DNA of 64,000 nt, from assembly GCF_001427905.1 (NCBI RefSeq), contig NZ_LMEF01000030.1, positions 248,001-312,000 on the forward strand, in the 5' to 3' direction. Below the pieces are notes generated by a model, which did no database searches, was not told the DNA's origin, and saw only the letters and a list, made by a program, of their open reading frames with translations. The stretch is from Flavobacterium sp. Root420 (GTDB lineage Bacteria; Bacteroidota; Bacteroidia; Flavobacteriales; Flavobacteriaceae). Made by a program: the position numbers and the translations under genes. This document shows, piece after piece, positions 17,493-26,970 of this stretch (position 1 is the first letter of the stretch; each line of letters starts with the position of its first letter).

Positions 17493-18515
17493 TTAAAATT
17501 GAATTCGCGCTTTAGAAACTACTGCAGAAGTTTCAAAACGACTTGATAAATATTTTTGGTATCCTACAATGCCAATCATTGCAGCATTATCTGTGGTGTA
17601 TTCAAATTTCGGAACAAAAGTTGTCCATCCGTATTTGCTTTCACTTTCTTTCAATCGCGTCCTGATTCCGGAATTTGCAGAAACTCCTCCGCCAATTGCA
17701 ATTTGTTTTATTCCTGTTTCTTTTACCGCTAATTTCAATTTATCCATTAAAATTTCGATAATCGTATATTGAATAGAAGCACAAATATCATTTAAATTTT
17801 CTTCGATGAAATTTGGGTTTTCTATTTTTTTCTTCTGAATAAAATATAAAATAGCCGTTTTTAATCCGGAGAAACTAAAATCTAATCCTGGTACTTTTGG
17901 TTTTGTAAACGCAAAAGCTTTCGGGTTTCCTTCTTTCGCATATTTGTCTATTAATGGACCGCCAGGGTAGGGAAGCCCAAGAATTTTGGCGCTTTTGTCA
18001 AAAGCTTCTCCCACGGCATCATCAGTAGTTTCGCCGATAATTTCCATATCAAAAAAGCCATTTACTTTTACAATTTGGGTATGTCCTCCACTAATCGTTA
18101 AAGCTAAAAATGGAAATTGAGGTTTGTCAAATCCTTCTTCATCAATAAAATGCGCTAAAATATGAGCATGCATGTGATTTACAGCAATTAACGGAATTTG
18201 TAATGCCAATGATAATGATTTGCTAAATGAACTTCCCACTAATAATGATCCCATTAAACCGGGACCCTGGGTAAATGCAATGGCTGTTAATTGTTCTTTT
18301 TGTACATTTGCTTTACGCAGTGCAGCATCAATTACAGGAACTATGTTTTGCTGATGTGCTCTTGAGGCTAACTCAGGTACGACACCACCATATTGGTTGT
18401 GAATAAGCTGATTGGCCACAACATTTGAGAGTACTTTATCGTTATGTAAAACTGCAGCAGCAGTATCATCGCAGGAACTTTCGATGGCAAGAATAAAAAC
18501 CTCTGAATTTTGCAT
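17493..18515 (-). CDS. tsaD: tRNA N6-adenosine threonylcarbamoyltransferase TsaD
   Basis: 340 residues if started at the ATG at 18515 (MQNSEVFILAIESSCDDTA), matching the family N-terminus; the ATG at 18548 would add eleven unlikely residues. The ASKHA fold shows LAIESSCDDTAAAV, the iron-binding HMHAH, FLALTISGGHTQ, and GGGVSANSGIRTR near the C-terminus. It transfers the threonylcarbamoyl group to A37 of ANN-decoding tRNAs together with TsaB and TsaE, which are not in this window. It heads the operon tsaD-rsmE-DUF4159-trmH and is divergent from tamB. Confidence 0.97.
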   Translation of the reverse strand: MQNSEVFILAIESSCDDTAAAVLHNDKVLSNVVANQLIHNQYGGVVPELASRAHQQNIVPVIDAALRKANVQKEQLTAIAFTQGPGLMGSLLVGSSFSKSLSLALQIPLIAVNHMHAHILAHFIDEEGFDKPQFPFLALTISGGHTQIVKVNGFFDMEIIGETTDDAVGEAFDKSAKILGLPYPGGPLIDKYAKEGNPKAFAFTKPKVPGLDFSFSGLKTAILYFIQKKKIENPNFIEENLNDICASIQYTIIEILMDKLKLAVKETGIKQIAIGGGVSANSGIRTRLKESESKYGWTTFVPKFEYTTDNAAMIGIVGYQKYLSSRFETSAVVSKARIQF

Positions 18516-18544
18516 ATAAAGGCACGAATTTTGGATTATATTTG
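18510..18544 (+). promoter_or_regulatory. Probable promoter of tamB
   Basis: A flavobacterial -7 box, TATATTTG (18537-18544), with a TTG 24 bp upstream (18510-18512). The spacing is one base beyond the common 17-23 range. It points toward tamB and overlaps the tsaD start region. Confidence 0.5.
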
Positions 18545-18721
18545 ACAAATCAAATTTTTAATTTTCTTTGACTGTAAGGAGAAGCCAAAATTAAAGAATT
18601 TTTATCAAAAACAGTCGCTCTTTGTCTGTTCAAAGTGAATTTAAAAGAAAACTAAAATTAAGAAGCTATCAAAAAAGTAAAGAAAATAATATCAAGAACC
18701 CTAATTGGGTTAATTTTACTT

Positions 18722-21700
18722 TTGTTGGCGCTTGCTATAACGCTGTCTTTGCCTATAGTTCAGACTAAAATTGCCCAATATGTTACTACTTCCCTAAACG
18801 AGGATTTTAAAACCGATATTCATGTTGATAAGGTTGCGATAAACATTTTTGGCGGAGTAAAACTTAAAAAGGTTTTGATCTATGATCATCACAAAAAAGT
18901 TTTAATCTACTCTGATATTATTTCTACCGACATTTTAAGCATCAAAAGATTATTAGATGGTGATCTAATTTTTGGCGATTTGCGTTTAACCGGTTTAATT
19001 TTTAATTTGAAAACCTATAAAGGGGAAAATGAAAACAATATCAATAAGTTTATACGACTTTTTGATTCTGATAAACCTTCCAAAACAAACAGGCATTTTT
19101 TACTGACTGCTAAAAATGCTTATATTTCAAAAGGAATTTTTTCTGTCACTGACGAAAATAAAAAAACGCCTAAATTTTTGGCGTTCACAAAGCTTAATGC
19201 TTACATCAGTGATTTTAACTTATATGGTCCTGATGTAAGTACTATAATTCATCGTTTTTCATTTTTGGATCATCGCGGTCTTTACGTTTCTAATTTTGCC
19301 GGGAAATTCAGTTATACCAAAAAACAGATAAAAGTTGAAAATTTAGCTATAAAAACCAAAAGATCATCTATTTATGGTCAGGCAATTTTAAATTATAAAG
19401 TAGAAGATTTTTTAAATTTTACTGATAAGGTAAAGTTTGATGTTCGAATTGATTCATCATCAATTGCAACAAATGATCTTCGTTATTTTTATGATGGGTT
19501 AGGAAAAAATCAGCATTTTAAGCTTAAAACAAAATTAAAAGGACCTCTTAATAATCTTAATCTAAGAGGCTTGAGACTTACAGATACTAATGGTTCGAGA
19601 ATTGTTGGTAACATAAATTTTAAAAACCTTTTAGGGACCAAGGAGCAAAAGTTTTCTATGGAGGGTAAGTTTGACAGATTGATTTCCAGTTATGATAATA
19701 TGGTTGCTTTGCTTCCAATTGTTTTAGGTAAAAGACTCCCACAAGAGTTAAAAAGAATAGGGAAATTTACGATCATAGGAAAGGCAAAAGTTTCAACAAC
19801 TGCAGTAGAAGCCAATTTTAAAATGGTTACCGATTTAGGAGGCGGTAATGTTGATCTGCATCTAAATAATATGGATTTTATTGATAAAGCATCTTATTCG
19901 GGAAATATTGTCCTGGAGAATTTTGATGTTGGCGCTTTATTAAATCGAAAAGATATAGGAAGAACAACTTTAAATTTAGATGTTGATGGCGTAGGCTTTA
20001 CAGAGAAATACCTTAATACCATTATAAAAGGTGACATTGCTAAATTAGACTATAATAAGTACACCTATAATAATATAGTAGTCAATGGTAATTTTAAATT
20101 GCCTTATTATAAAGGACAAATTTCTGTAAATGATCCTAATTTATCCATGACGTTTGATGGTTTGGTAGATTTAAGTACGCGTGAAAATAAATATGATTTT
20201 CATATCAATGTGGAGAATGCAGATTTACGCAAACTTAAATTTATAAACGATTCTATTTCGCATTTTACCGGCGATGCAGTTGTTCAGGTTTCAGGAAATT
20301 CAATAGAAAATCTTCAGGGAAATATTTATATAAAGGATGCTGTTTACCAAAATCCAAAAGCAACTTACGAATTTGATGAATTAACGATCAATTCAAGTTT
20401 TGATGCTGATAGGTTACGAACCATAACGATTAATTCTACTGATATTGTTGATGGTAAAATTGTGGGTAAATTTCAGTTTGCGCAATTAGACAAATTAGTA
20501 ATGAATTCCGTTGGAAGTCTTTACACAAATTATAAACCTTATAAAGTTAAAAAGGGACAGTTTTTACGTTTCAATTTTCATGTGTATGATAAAGTTGTTG
20601 AGATGTTATATCCTGAAATCAATGTTGACTCGTCTACGGTTGTTCGTGGTAAAATTGACGCCGATTTAAATGAATTTAAGTTTAAATTTAAATCGCAAAA
20701 AATTACAGCTGCAAAAAACACGTTTGATAATATCCGGGTTAGTATTGATAATAAAAACCCACTTTATAATGCGTTTGTAGAGTTGGATAGTATTAAAACG
20801 CCGTATTACAAAATACGCGATTTTAGTTTGATTAATGTAACTTCAAAAGATACTTTGTTTGTTCGTTCAGAATTTAAAGGAGGAGAAAAAGGCCAGGATT
20901 ATTATAATCTTGATTTGTTTCATACTATAGATAAAAACAAAAATAATATAGTCGGTATCAAAAAATCTGAAATGAAATTTAAAGACTACTTATGGTATTT
21001 AAATGAAGAAGAAGCAGAAGATAATCAGATTGTTTTTGATAAAAATTTCAAAAACTTTACGATTAACAATATTGTTTTGTCCCACGAAGATCAAAAAATT
21101 GATTTAAACGGAGTTTTAAAAGGCAGTGATTATAAGGATATAGTGCTGAATTTTGAAGATGTTGATATTAATAAAATTACACCGTTAAATTCAAAATTTG
21201 TTTTTAATGGTAATTTAAATGGGAATGTGAATTTTAAGCAGAATAAAGATGTTTATCAACCTACAGCTTCGATTGTTATTGATCATCTTAATTTAAATAA
21301 CACAGAACTAGGAACTTTGGATTTTGATATTTCCGGAGATGAGAATCTGAGAAAATTTACTATAAATTCCTCCATTCACAATGGTTTTACAGAATCATTT
21401 AATGCCAGTGGAACCTTTGCAATTGAAAACAAAGAAACTTTTCTGGATCTAAATCTAAAACTCGAAGGATTTAATCTGGCAACTTTAGGAACAGTTGGTA
21501 AAGATGTTTTATCAAATGTTCGTGGATCTGTTTCAGGAAATGCAGCTGTTGTAGGGAATCTAAAAAAACCTGAAATTAACGGAAGGCTGTATGTTGAGAA
21601 AGCGGGGATGACTATTCCTTATCTGAATACGGATTATGAGTTGAGTGATCGAACTGTAATTGATTTAACTGATGAGAAATTCTTATTCAGAAATAATCAA

Positions 21701-23209
21701 TTAACAGACACAAAATACGGAACAAAAGGATTGCTAAATGGAAGTATCGAACACCATAATTTTGGAGATTGGAAATTAGATTTAACCATTACTTCAAAAC
21801 GATTATTGGCACTTGATACTAAAGATAGTGATGATGCAGCTTATTTTGGTACTGCTTTTATAAATGGTACAGCAAGTATAAAAGGGCCGACAGAAAATTT
21901 ATTTATAAAAGTTGATGCAAAATCAGAGAAAGGTACCGAAGTCAAAATTCCTATTAATAATGTACAAAGTGTTGGAGAAAGCAGCTGGATACATTTTGTA
22001 ACACCAAAAGAAAAATACAATTTAGCAAATGGTATTGTAGAAAAAACCAGAAACTATAATGGTCTTGAACTGGAATTTGATTTTGATATCACGCCTGATG
22101 CAGAAGTAGAAGTAATTCTGGATCGAAATTCCGGACATGGAATGAAAGGAAAAGGATACGGATCGTTATTATTTAAAATTAATACACTCGGTAAATTTAA
22201 TATGTGGGGAGATTTCCAGGCATATGAAGGAACTTATAATTTTAAATACGGAGGTTTAATTGATAAAAAGTTTGCAGTTAAAAAAGGAGGGTCAATCATT
22301 TGGGAAGGAAACCCGATGAAAGCTCAGTTAAATTTAGAAGCCGTTTACAGAACATCAGCAAATCCGGCGGTATTGTTGGAGAATTCTTCGTTCAATAAAA
22401 AAGTGCCTGTAGAGGTGGTTATTGGTTTAAGAGGAGATTTAGCAAGTCCGGAGCCAAATTTTGATATTCAGTTTCCATCTGTAAGTAGTGTTTTAAAATC
22501 CGAGATACAATATAAGTTAGACGATAAAGATGTGCGGCAAACGCAAGCTTTATATCTATTGTCAACAGGTTCGTTTATGAGTCCGGACGGATTTAATCAA
22601 AGTGATTTATCAGGAACATTTGCCGAAACAGCTGCCAGTTTATTAGGTGGAATCATAAAATCGGATAATGATAAATTTAATATCGACCTGAATTTTATTT
22701 CCGCAGATAAACGAATAGGTCAGGAAGCCGATGGTCAGTTCGTAGCAAATATTTCGTCTCAGATTAATGAGAAAATTTCAATTAACGGAAAAGTGGGTGT
22801 TCCTGTTGGAGGAGTAAATGAATCGGCAATCGTAGGAGACATTGAAATACTTTACAGGGTAAATGAAGATGGATCGATGAACCTTCGTCTGTTTAATAAA
22901 GAAAACGACATTAATTATATAGGACAAGGAATTGGTTATACACAAGGTGTCGGTATTTCATATGAAGTTGATTTTGATACTTTCAGTGAATTGGTAAATA
23001 AGCTGTTTAAGAGTCATAAGCTTGAAAGAACTTTAAAAGACTCTCCAGATGATTTACAAGATTCCAATTTGAATCCGGATTATATAAATTTCTCTAGTAA
23101 AAAAGAGGCTGATAAGAATAAAAAGAAGACGGATAAAAAGGAAGAAGAAAAGCAGCCACAGACTCAAAATAACAATCAGGGATTAATTCCGGATAATGAC
23201 GATTTTTAA
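18722..23209 (+). CDS. tamB: Translocation/assembly module TamB (DUF490), apparent 5' frameshift
   Basis: A giant AsmA-like inner-membrane-anchored beta-taco protein of about 1500 residues; a TM stub at the N-terminus, long beta-repeat body, C-terminal DUF490/TamB domain (about 1050-1440) and a Lys/Glu/Gln-rich tail. It likely bridges the envelope for lipid transfer or barrel assembly with a TamA/BamA partner. The only in-frame start is TTG 18722, in the middle of the membrane helix. The missing half of the anchor (KKVKKIISRTLIGLILL) is encoded just upstream in another frame (18672-18722), open from 18645. A single-base loss near 18720 (actttg where acttttg is expected) would explain this. 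No ATG precedes either segment; a GTG at 18635 would need a second, compensating indel. Confidence 0.9.
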   Translation: MLALAITLSLPIVQTKIAQYVTTSLNEDFKTDIHVDKVAINIFGGVKLKKVLIYDHHKKVLIYSDIISTDILSIKRLLDGDLIFGDLRLTGLIFNLKTYKGENENNINKFIRLFDSDKPSKTNRHFLLTAKNAYISKGIFSVTDENKKTPKFLAFTKLNAYISDFNLYGPDVSTIIHRFSFLDHRGLYVSNFAGKFSYTKKQIKVENLAIKTKRSSIYGQAILNYKVEDFLNFTDKVKFDVRIDSSSIATNDLRYFYDGLGKNQHFKLKTKLKGPLNNLNLRGLRLTDTNGSRIVGNINFKNLLGTKEQKFSMEGKFDRLISSYDNMVALLPIVLGKRLPQELKRIGKFTIIGKAKVSTTAVEANFKMVTDLGGGNVDLHLNNMDFIDKASYSGNIVLENFDVGALLNRKDIGRTTLNLDVDGVGFTEKYLNTIIKGDIAKLDYNKYTYNNIVVNGNFKLPYYKGQISVNDPNLSMTFDGLVDLSTRENKYDFHINVENADLRKLKFINDSISHFTGDAVVQVSGNSIENLQGNIYIKDAVYQNPKATYEFDELTINSSFDADRLRTITINSTDIVDGKIVGKFQFAQLDKLVMNSVGSLYTNYKPYKVKKGQFLRFNFHVYDKVVEMLYPEINVDSSTVVRGKIDADLNEFKFKFKSQKITAAKNTFDNIRVSIDNKNPLYNAFVELDSIKTPYYKIRDFSLINVTSKDTLFVRSEFKGGEKGQDYYNLDLFHTIDKNKNNIVGIKKSEMKFKDYLWYLNEEEAEDNQIVFDKNFKNFTINNIVLSHEDQKIDLNGVLKGSDYKDIVLNFEDVDINKITPLNSKFVFNGNLNGNVNFKQNKDVYQPTASIVIDHLNLNNTELGTLDFDISGDENLRKFTINSSIHNGFTESFNASGTFAIENKETFLDLNLKLEGFNLATLGTVGKDVLSNVRGSVSGNAAVVGNLKKPEINGRLYVEKAGMTIPYLNTDYELSDRTVIDLTDEKFLFRNNQLTDTKYGTKGLLNGSIEHHNFGDWKLDLTITSKRLLALDTKDSDDAAYFGTAFINGTASIKGPTENLFIKVDAKSEKGTEVKIPINNVQSVGESSWIHFVTPKEKYNLANGIVEKTRNYNGLELEFDFDITPDAEVEVILDRNSGHGMKGKGYGSLLFKINTLGKFNMWGDFQAYEGTYNFKYGGLIDKKFAVKKGGSIIWEGNPMKAQLNLEAVYRTSANPAVLLENSSFNKKVPVEVVIGLRGDLASPEPNFDIQFPSVSSVLKSEIQYKLDDKDVRQTQALYLLSTGSFMSPDGFNQSDLSGTFAETAASLLGGIIKSDNDKFNIDLNFISADKRIGQEADGQFVANISSQINEKISINGKVGVPVGGVNESAIVGDIEILYRVNEDGSMNLRLFNKENDINYIGQGIGYTQGVGISYEVDFDTFSELVNKLFKSHKLERTLKDSPDDLQDSNLNPDYINFSSKKEADKNKKKTDKKEEEKQPQTQNNNQGLIPDNDDF

Positions 23210-23235
23210 GCTTTTGATAAAAAAGTACAATTATA

Positions 23236-23265
23236 AAACCATTCGCTGCAACGAATGGTTTTTTT
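23236..23265 (+). terminator. Intrinsic terminator after tamB
   Basis: Perfect 10 bp stem, AAACCATTCG (23236-23245) with CGAATGGTTT (23252-23261), 6 nt loop and T run to 23265. Confidence 0.9.
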
Positions 23266-23516
23266 GTGTTAATTTTAGATGCTTCAATTTTTTCGGAAAA
23301 TAAGGAAACGACATAATTTTATAACACTTCATTTATGTATTGTTAATTTTAAGGATTTAATTAAAATAAGGGGCTTTTATTATTTTAAATGAATTTTTTC
23401 ATATCAAAAAACTTATTAACGAAAACGTTTGAATTTAACATATTTTATTAATTTATTACAATCATAACCTGAAAAGTGGTGAATGTTTGCTAATTTTACA
23501 CTTTAATACTTAAATA
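23266..23516 (+). promoter_or_regulatory. pfkA upstream region with a GAAAACGTTT palindrome core
   Basis: The spacer between the tamB terminator and pfkA is AT-rich and has no gene. At 23419-23432 it holds acGAAAACGTTTga, a LacI-type half-palindrome that also occurs upstream of susC (56876-56887). No clear TTG/TAnnTTTG promoter pair is seen. The motif may be an operator for carbon-responsive control of glycolysis. Confidence 0.4.
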
Positions 23517-24503
23517 ATGCCAAAAACAATAAAAAAAGTTGGTGTTCTAACCTCAGGAGGAGATTCACCTGGAATGAATGCCGCAATACGAGCAGTTGTT
23601 CGAACATGTGCTTATCATAATATAGAATGCATAGGAATTTATAGAGGGTATCAGGGAATGATCGAAGGAGATTTTAAGGAAATGGGCCCTCGAAGTGTAA
23701 ATAATATTGTAAACAAAGGTGGGACGATCTTAAAATCGGCTCGTTCTGTTGAGTTTAGAACCCCTGAAGGTAGAAAAAAAGCTCATGAAAACCTTGTAAA
23801 AGCCGGAGTTGATGCTTTGGTTGTTATTGGAGGAGATGGAAGTTTTACCGGAGGTTTAATTTTTAATGCTGAATATGGCTTTCCTGTAATGGGAATTCCG
23901 GGTACAATTGATAATGATATTTTTGGTACAACTCATACGTTAGGTTATGATACTGCTTTAAATACTGTAGTAGATTGTATCGATAAAATCAGAGATACTG
24001 CAAGTTCACATAATCGTCTGTTTTTTGTAGAGGTTATGGGTAGAGATGCAGGGCATATCGCTCTTAATGCAGGTATTGGAGCTGGTGCCGAAGAAATCCT
24101 TATTCCTGAAGAAGATTTAGGTTTAGACAGATTGCTAGACTCTCTTCAAAAAAGTAAAGCTTCAGGAAAATCATCAAGTATAGTGGTAATTGCTGAAGGT
24201 GATAAAATTGGTAAAAATGTATTCGAATTAAAAGATTACGTTGAAGCTAATTTGCCTGAGTACGACGTAAGAGTTTCTGTATTGGGACACATGCAACGTG
24301 GTGGTTCACCATCTTGTTTTGACCGTGTTCTGGCAAGCCGTTTAGGTGTAAAAGCAGTTGAGTCTTTAATAGAAGGAAAATCAAATTATATGGTTGGACT
24401 TCGTGAAGATAAAGTGGCTTTGACACCATTAGAGCAGGCAATTAAAGGTAAATCTGAAATTGATAGAGAATTATTAAGAGTGTCTGACATCATGTCAACA
24501 TAA
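23517..24503 (+). CDS. pfkA: ATP-dependent 6-phosphofructokinase
   Basis: 328 residues, normal for bacterial PfkA. Motifs: GVLTSGGDSPGMNAAIRAVVR at the N-terminus, GGDGS (the Gly after GGD marks ATP rather than PPi use), the catalytic loop GTIDNDI, MGRDAGHIAL, and LGHMQRGG near the C-terminus. It phosphorylates fructose-6-P to fructose-1,6-bisphosphate. It lies 96 bp before gapA in the same direction, forming a glycolytic pair. An active ATP-type enzyme is expected to control entry of hexose phosphates, including those made by NagB at 61.7 kb. Confidence 0.97.
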   Translation: MPKTIKKVGVLTSGGDSPGMNAAIRAVVRTCAYHNIECIGIYRGYQGMIEGDFKEMGPRSVNNIVNKGGTILKSARSVEFRTPEGRKKAHENLVKAGVDALVVIGGDGSFTGGLIFNAEYGFPVMGIPGTIDNDIFGTTHTLGYDTALNTVVDCIDKIRDTASSHNRLFFVEVMGRDAGHIALNAGIGAGAEEILIPEEDLGLDRLLDSLQKSKASGKSSSIVVIAEGDKIGKNVFELKDYVEANLPEYDVRVSVLGHMQRGGSPSCFDRVLASRLGVKAVESLIEGKSNYMVGLREDKVALTPLEQAIKGKSEIDRELLRVSDIMST

Positions 24504-24599
24504 AATAAATAAAAAAGTTTAAAAAAGGAAAGAAGTTTATTGTGAGGAAATTAGACTTTAAATTAGTGTAACAAAAACAAAAGCAAAAAATTTAGTAAA

Positions 24600-25604
24600 A
24601 TGTCAAAAGTAAAATTAGGAATAAACGGATTCGGACGTATCGGAAGAATCGTTTTTAGAGAAACTTTCAATAGAGATAATGTAGAAGTAGTTGCAATCAA
24701 CGATTTGTTAGATGTTGATCACTTAGCTTACTTATTAAAATATGATTCAGTTCACGGTCGTTTCAACGGAACTGTAGAAGTAAAAGAAGGAAAACTGTAT
24801 GTAAACGGAAGAAATATCCGTATCACTGCAGAAAGAAATCCAGCTGACTTAAAATGGAATGAAGTTGATGTTGATGTAGTTGCTGAATGTACTGGTATCT
24901 TCACAACTATTGAAACTGCAAATGAGCACATTAAAGGTGGTGCTAAAAAAGTAATTATTTCTGCTCCATCAGCAGATGCTCCAATGTTTGTAATGGGAGT
25001 AAACCACGAGACAGCAAAAGCTACAGATTTAGTAGTTTCTAACGCTTCTTGTACTACAAACTGTCTAGCTCCTTTAGCTAAAGTTATTCATGATAATTTC
25101 GGAATTGTAGAAGCTTTGATGACAACTGTTCACGCTACAACTTCAACTCAAATGACAGCTGATGGTCCTTCTAGAAAAGACTGGAGAGGTGGACGTGCTG
25201 CAAGCATAAACATCATTCCATCATCTACTGGTGCTGCAAAAGCGGTTGGAAAAGTAATTCCTGAATTGAATGGAAAATTAACTGGTATGGCTTTCCGTGT
25301 TCCTACTGCTGACGTTTCTACGGTAGATTTAACTGTAAAAGTGGCTAAAGAAACTTCGTATGAAGAAATTATGGCTGTTTTAAAGAAGGCTTCTGAAACT
25401 ACAATGAAAGGTATCTTAGGATATACTGAAGATGCAGTTGTTTCTCAGGATTTTATTTCTGATAAAAGAACTTCAATCATTGATGCTACAGCTGGAATTG
25501 GTTTAAATTCAACTTTCTTCAAATTAGTATCCTGGTATGATAATGAGTACGGATACTCTAGTAAATTGATTGATTTATCTGTGCACATTGCAGGTTTAAA
25601 ATAA
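24600..25604 (+). CDS. gapA: Glyceraldehyde-3-phosphate dehydrogenase, type I
   Basis: 334 residues. NAD-binding GFGRIGR (11-16 area) and Asp at 35 in INDLLD (NAD preference); catalytic Cys151 in SNASCTTNC and His178 in TTVHATTS; C-terminal SWYDNEYGYS. It oxidises glyceraldehyde-3-P to 1,3-bisphosphoglycerate in the cytoplasm. The codon use (AAC, GTT, CGT-rich) is more biased than its neighbours, as in a highly expressed gene. It follows pfkA and is closed by a strong terminator. Confidence 0.98.
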   Translation: MSKVKLGINGFGRIGRIVFRETFNRDNVEVVAINDLLDVDHLAYLLKYDSVHGRFNGTVEVKEGKLYVNGRNIRITAERNPADLKWNEVDVDVVAECTGIFTTIETANEHIKGGAKKVIISAPSADAPMFVMGVNHETAKATDLVVSNASCTTNCLAPLAKVIHDNFGIVEALMTTVHATTSTQMTADGPSRKDWRGGRAASINIIPSSTGAAKAVGKVIPELNGKLTGMAFRVPTADVSTVDLTVKVAKETSYEEIMAVLKKASETTMKGILGYTEDAVVSQDFISDKRTSIIDATAGIGLNSTFFKLVSWYDNEYGYSSKLIDLSVHIAGLK

Positions 25605-25620
25605 AATTATATAATTTTGC

Positions 25621-25655
25621 AAAATCCCGTTATTTCAAAGTAACGGGATTTTCTT
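25621..25655 (+). terminator. Intrinsic terminator after gapA
   Basis: Perfect 12 bp stem, AAAATCCCGTTA (25621-25632) with TAACGGGATTTT (25641-25652), 8 nt loop. It isolates pfkA-gapA from the kinase gene. Confidence 0.92.
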
Positions 25656-25733
25656 ATTTTGTTTCGTCTTTAATTAATGTAAAAAATACACTTTTAATTT
25701 ATTGAAGAAAAACTAATCCAAAAACAAAAAAAA

Positions 25734-26585
25734 ATGAAATTAATAGTTGATAGTGGGTCTACTAAAGCCGATTGGATTGCAATTGATGATAATGGAAAGG
25801 TATTATTCACGACACAAACTTTGGGATTAAACCCTGAAATTCTTGACGGTCCGGAAATTATTGAAAGACTAAACGATCGTTTTGATATTTTACAAAATAA
25901 AAAAAATGCATCACATTTGTTTTTTTACGGAGCAGGATGTGGTACTGACAGAATGAAAATTGCATTGACACAAATCTTTCAGGAGTATTTTGTTAACGCA
26001 ATTGTAGAGGTTCATGAAGATACTTATGCTGCAGTTTATGCAACAACTCCAAAAGGAGAACAGGCAATAGTAAGTATTCTTGGAACAGGTTCTAACTGCA
26101 GCTATTTTGATGGAAAAGTATTGCATCAAAAAGTTCAATCATTAGGTTATATTGTAATGGATGATTGTAGTGGAAATGTTTTTGGAAAAGAATTAATCAG
26201 AAAATACTATTTCAATAAAATGCCTAAGGAATTAGCTATTGAATTTGAAAAGGAATATGATGTAGATCCTGATTTTATTAAAAATAAACTATATAAAGAA
26301 CAAAATCCAAACGCTTATTTAGCGACTTTTGCAAAGTTCTTAATCAAACATAAAGACACTGATTTCTGCAAAAAAATTATTTTCAAAGGAATGAAATCTT
26401 TCGTTAAAAATTACATCAAGCAATTTGATAATTGTAAAGAAGTACCTGTACATTTCGTAGGTTCTATCGCTTTTTATTTAAAAGACGAATTACAAGAAAC
26501 ATTTGATAAATATGAACTTCAATTAGGGAATGTTTTAAGAAGACCAATTGACGGACTAATTGCCTACCATGTTGCTAATCAATAG
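25734..26585 (+). CDS. BadF/BadG/BcrA/BcrD-type ATPase, probable N-acetylglucosamine kinase
   Basis: 283 residues of the ASKHA sugar-kinase fold. Phosphate-1 motif VDSGSTKADWIAID at the N-terminus; FFYGAGCG (about 63-70); AIVSILGTGSNC (phosphate-2 area, about 110-121); VHFVGSIAFYL near 242 (adenosine motif). Members of this BadF/NAGK group in Bacteroidota are annotated as GlcNAc kinases; the homology is to the human NAGK fold. It would supply GlcNAc-6-P for the NagB-type enzyme at 61.7 kb, but this is inference. The stop lies 10 bp before mgsA, so the two share an operon. Confidence 0.88.
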   Translation: MKLIVDSGSTKADWIAIDDNGKVLFTTQTLGLNPEILDGPEIIERLNDRFDILQNKKNASHLFFYGAGCGTDRMKIALTQIFQEYFVNAIVEVHEDTYAAVYATTPKGEQAIVSILGTGSNCSYFDGKVLHQKVQSLGYIVMDDCSGNVFGKELIRKYYFNKMPKELAIEFEKEYDVDPDFIKNKLYKEQNPNAYLATFAKFLIKHKDTDFCKKIIFKGMKSFVKNYIKQFDNCKEVPVHFVGSIAFYLKDELQETFDKYELQLGNVLRRPIDGLIAYHVANQ

Positions 26586-26595
26586 TTCTGGTTTT

Positions 26596-26970
26596 ATGGA
26601 GATTGCGATTATTGCTCATGACGGTAAAAAAGCTGATTTGATTAATTTTTTAATTAAGAATTCAGATGTTTTACATCATGAAAAAATAAAATTAATTGGT
26701 ACGGGAACTACAGGGGGGAAAGCGGAAGCTGCGGGATTTAAGACGCAAAGAATGCTTTCAGGTCCTCTTGGTGGTGATGCCCAAATTGCAGGAAGAGTTG
26801 CAGAAGGAATAACTCAAATGGTGTTCTTTTTTAAAGATCCCTTATCGAGCCATCCTCACGAGGCAGATATTAATATGTTGATTCGCGTTTGCGATGTACA
26901 TAATGTGCCGCTGGCAACGAATGAAGCAACGGCACAATTATTATTAGATGCTATTGCACAGCAATTATAG
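26596..26970 (+). CDS. mgsA: Methylglyoxal synthase
   Basis: 124 residues from the ATG at 26596 (MEIAIIAHDGKKADL), the family N-terminus; an ATG at 26560 would add twelve unlikely residues and overlap the kinase gene. The phosphate site TGTTG and the catalytic GPLGGD (Asp61, matching Asp71 of the E. coli enzyme) are present, with HPHEADI and NEATAQ at the C-terminus. It converts dihydroxyacetone phosphate to methylglyoxal, a bypass that relieves sugar-phosphate stress. Location next to pfkA and gapA and the kinase is meaningful: it guards against excess hexose phosphate. It converges on and overlaps ridA by 20 bp. Confidence 0.95.
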   Translation: MEIAIIAHDGKKADLINFLIKNSDVLHHEKIKLIGTGTTGGKAEAAGFKTQRMLSGPLGGDAQIAGRVAEGITQMVFFFKDPLSSHPHEADINMLIRVCDVHNVPLATNEATAQLLLDAIAQQL

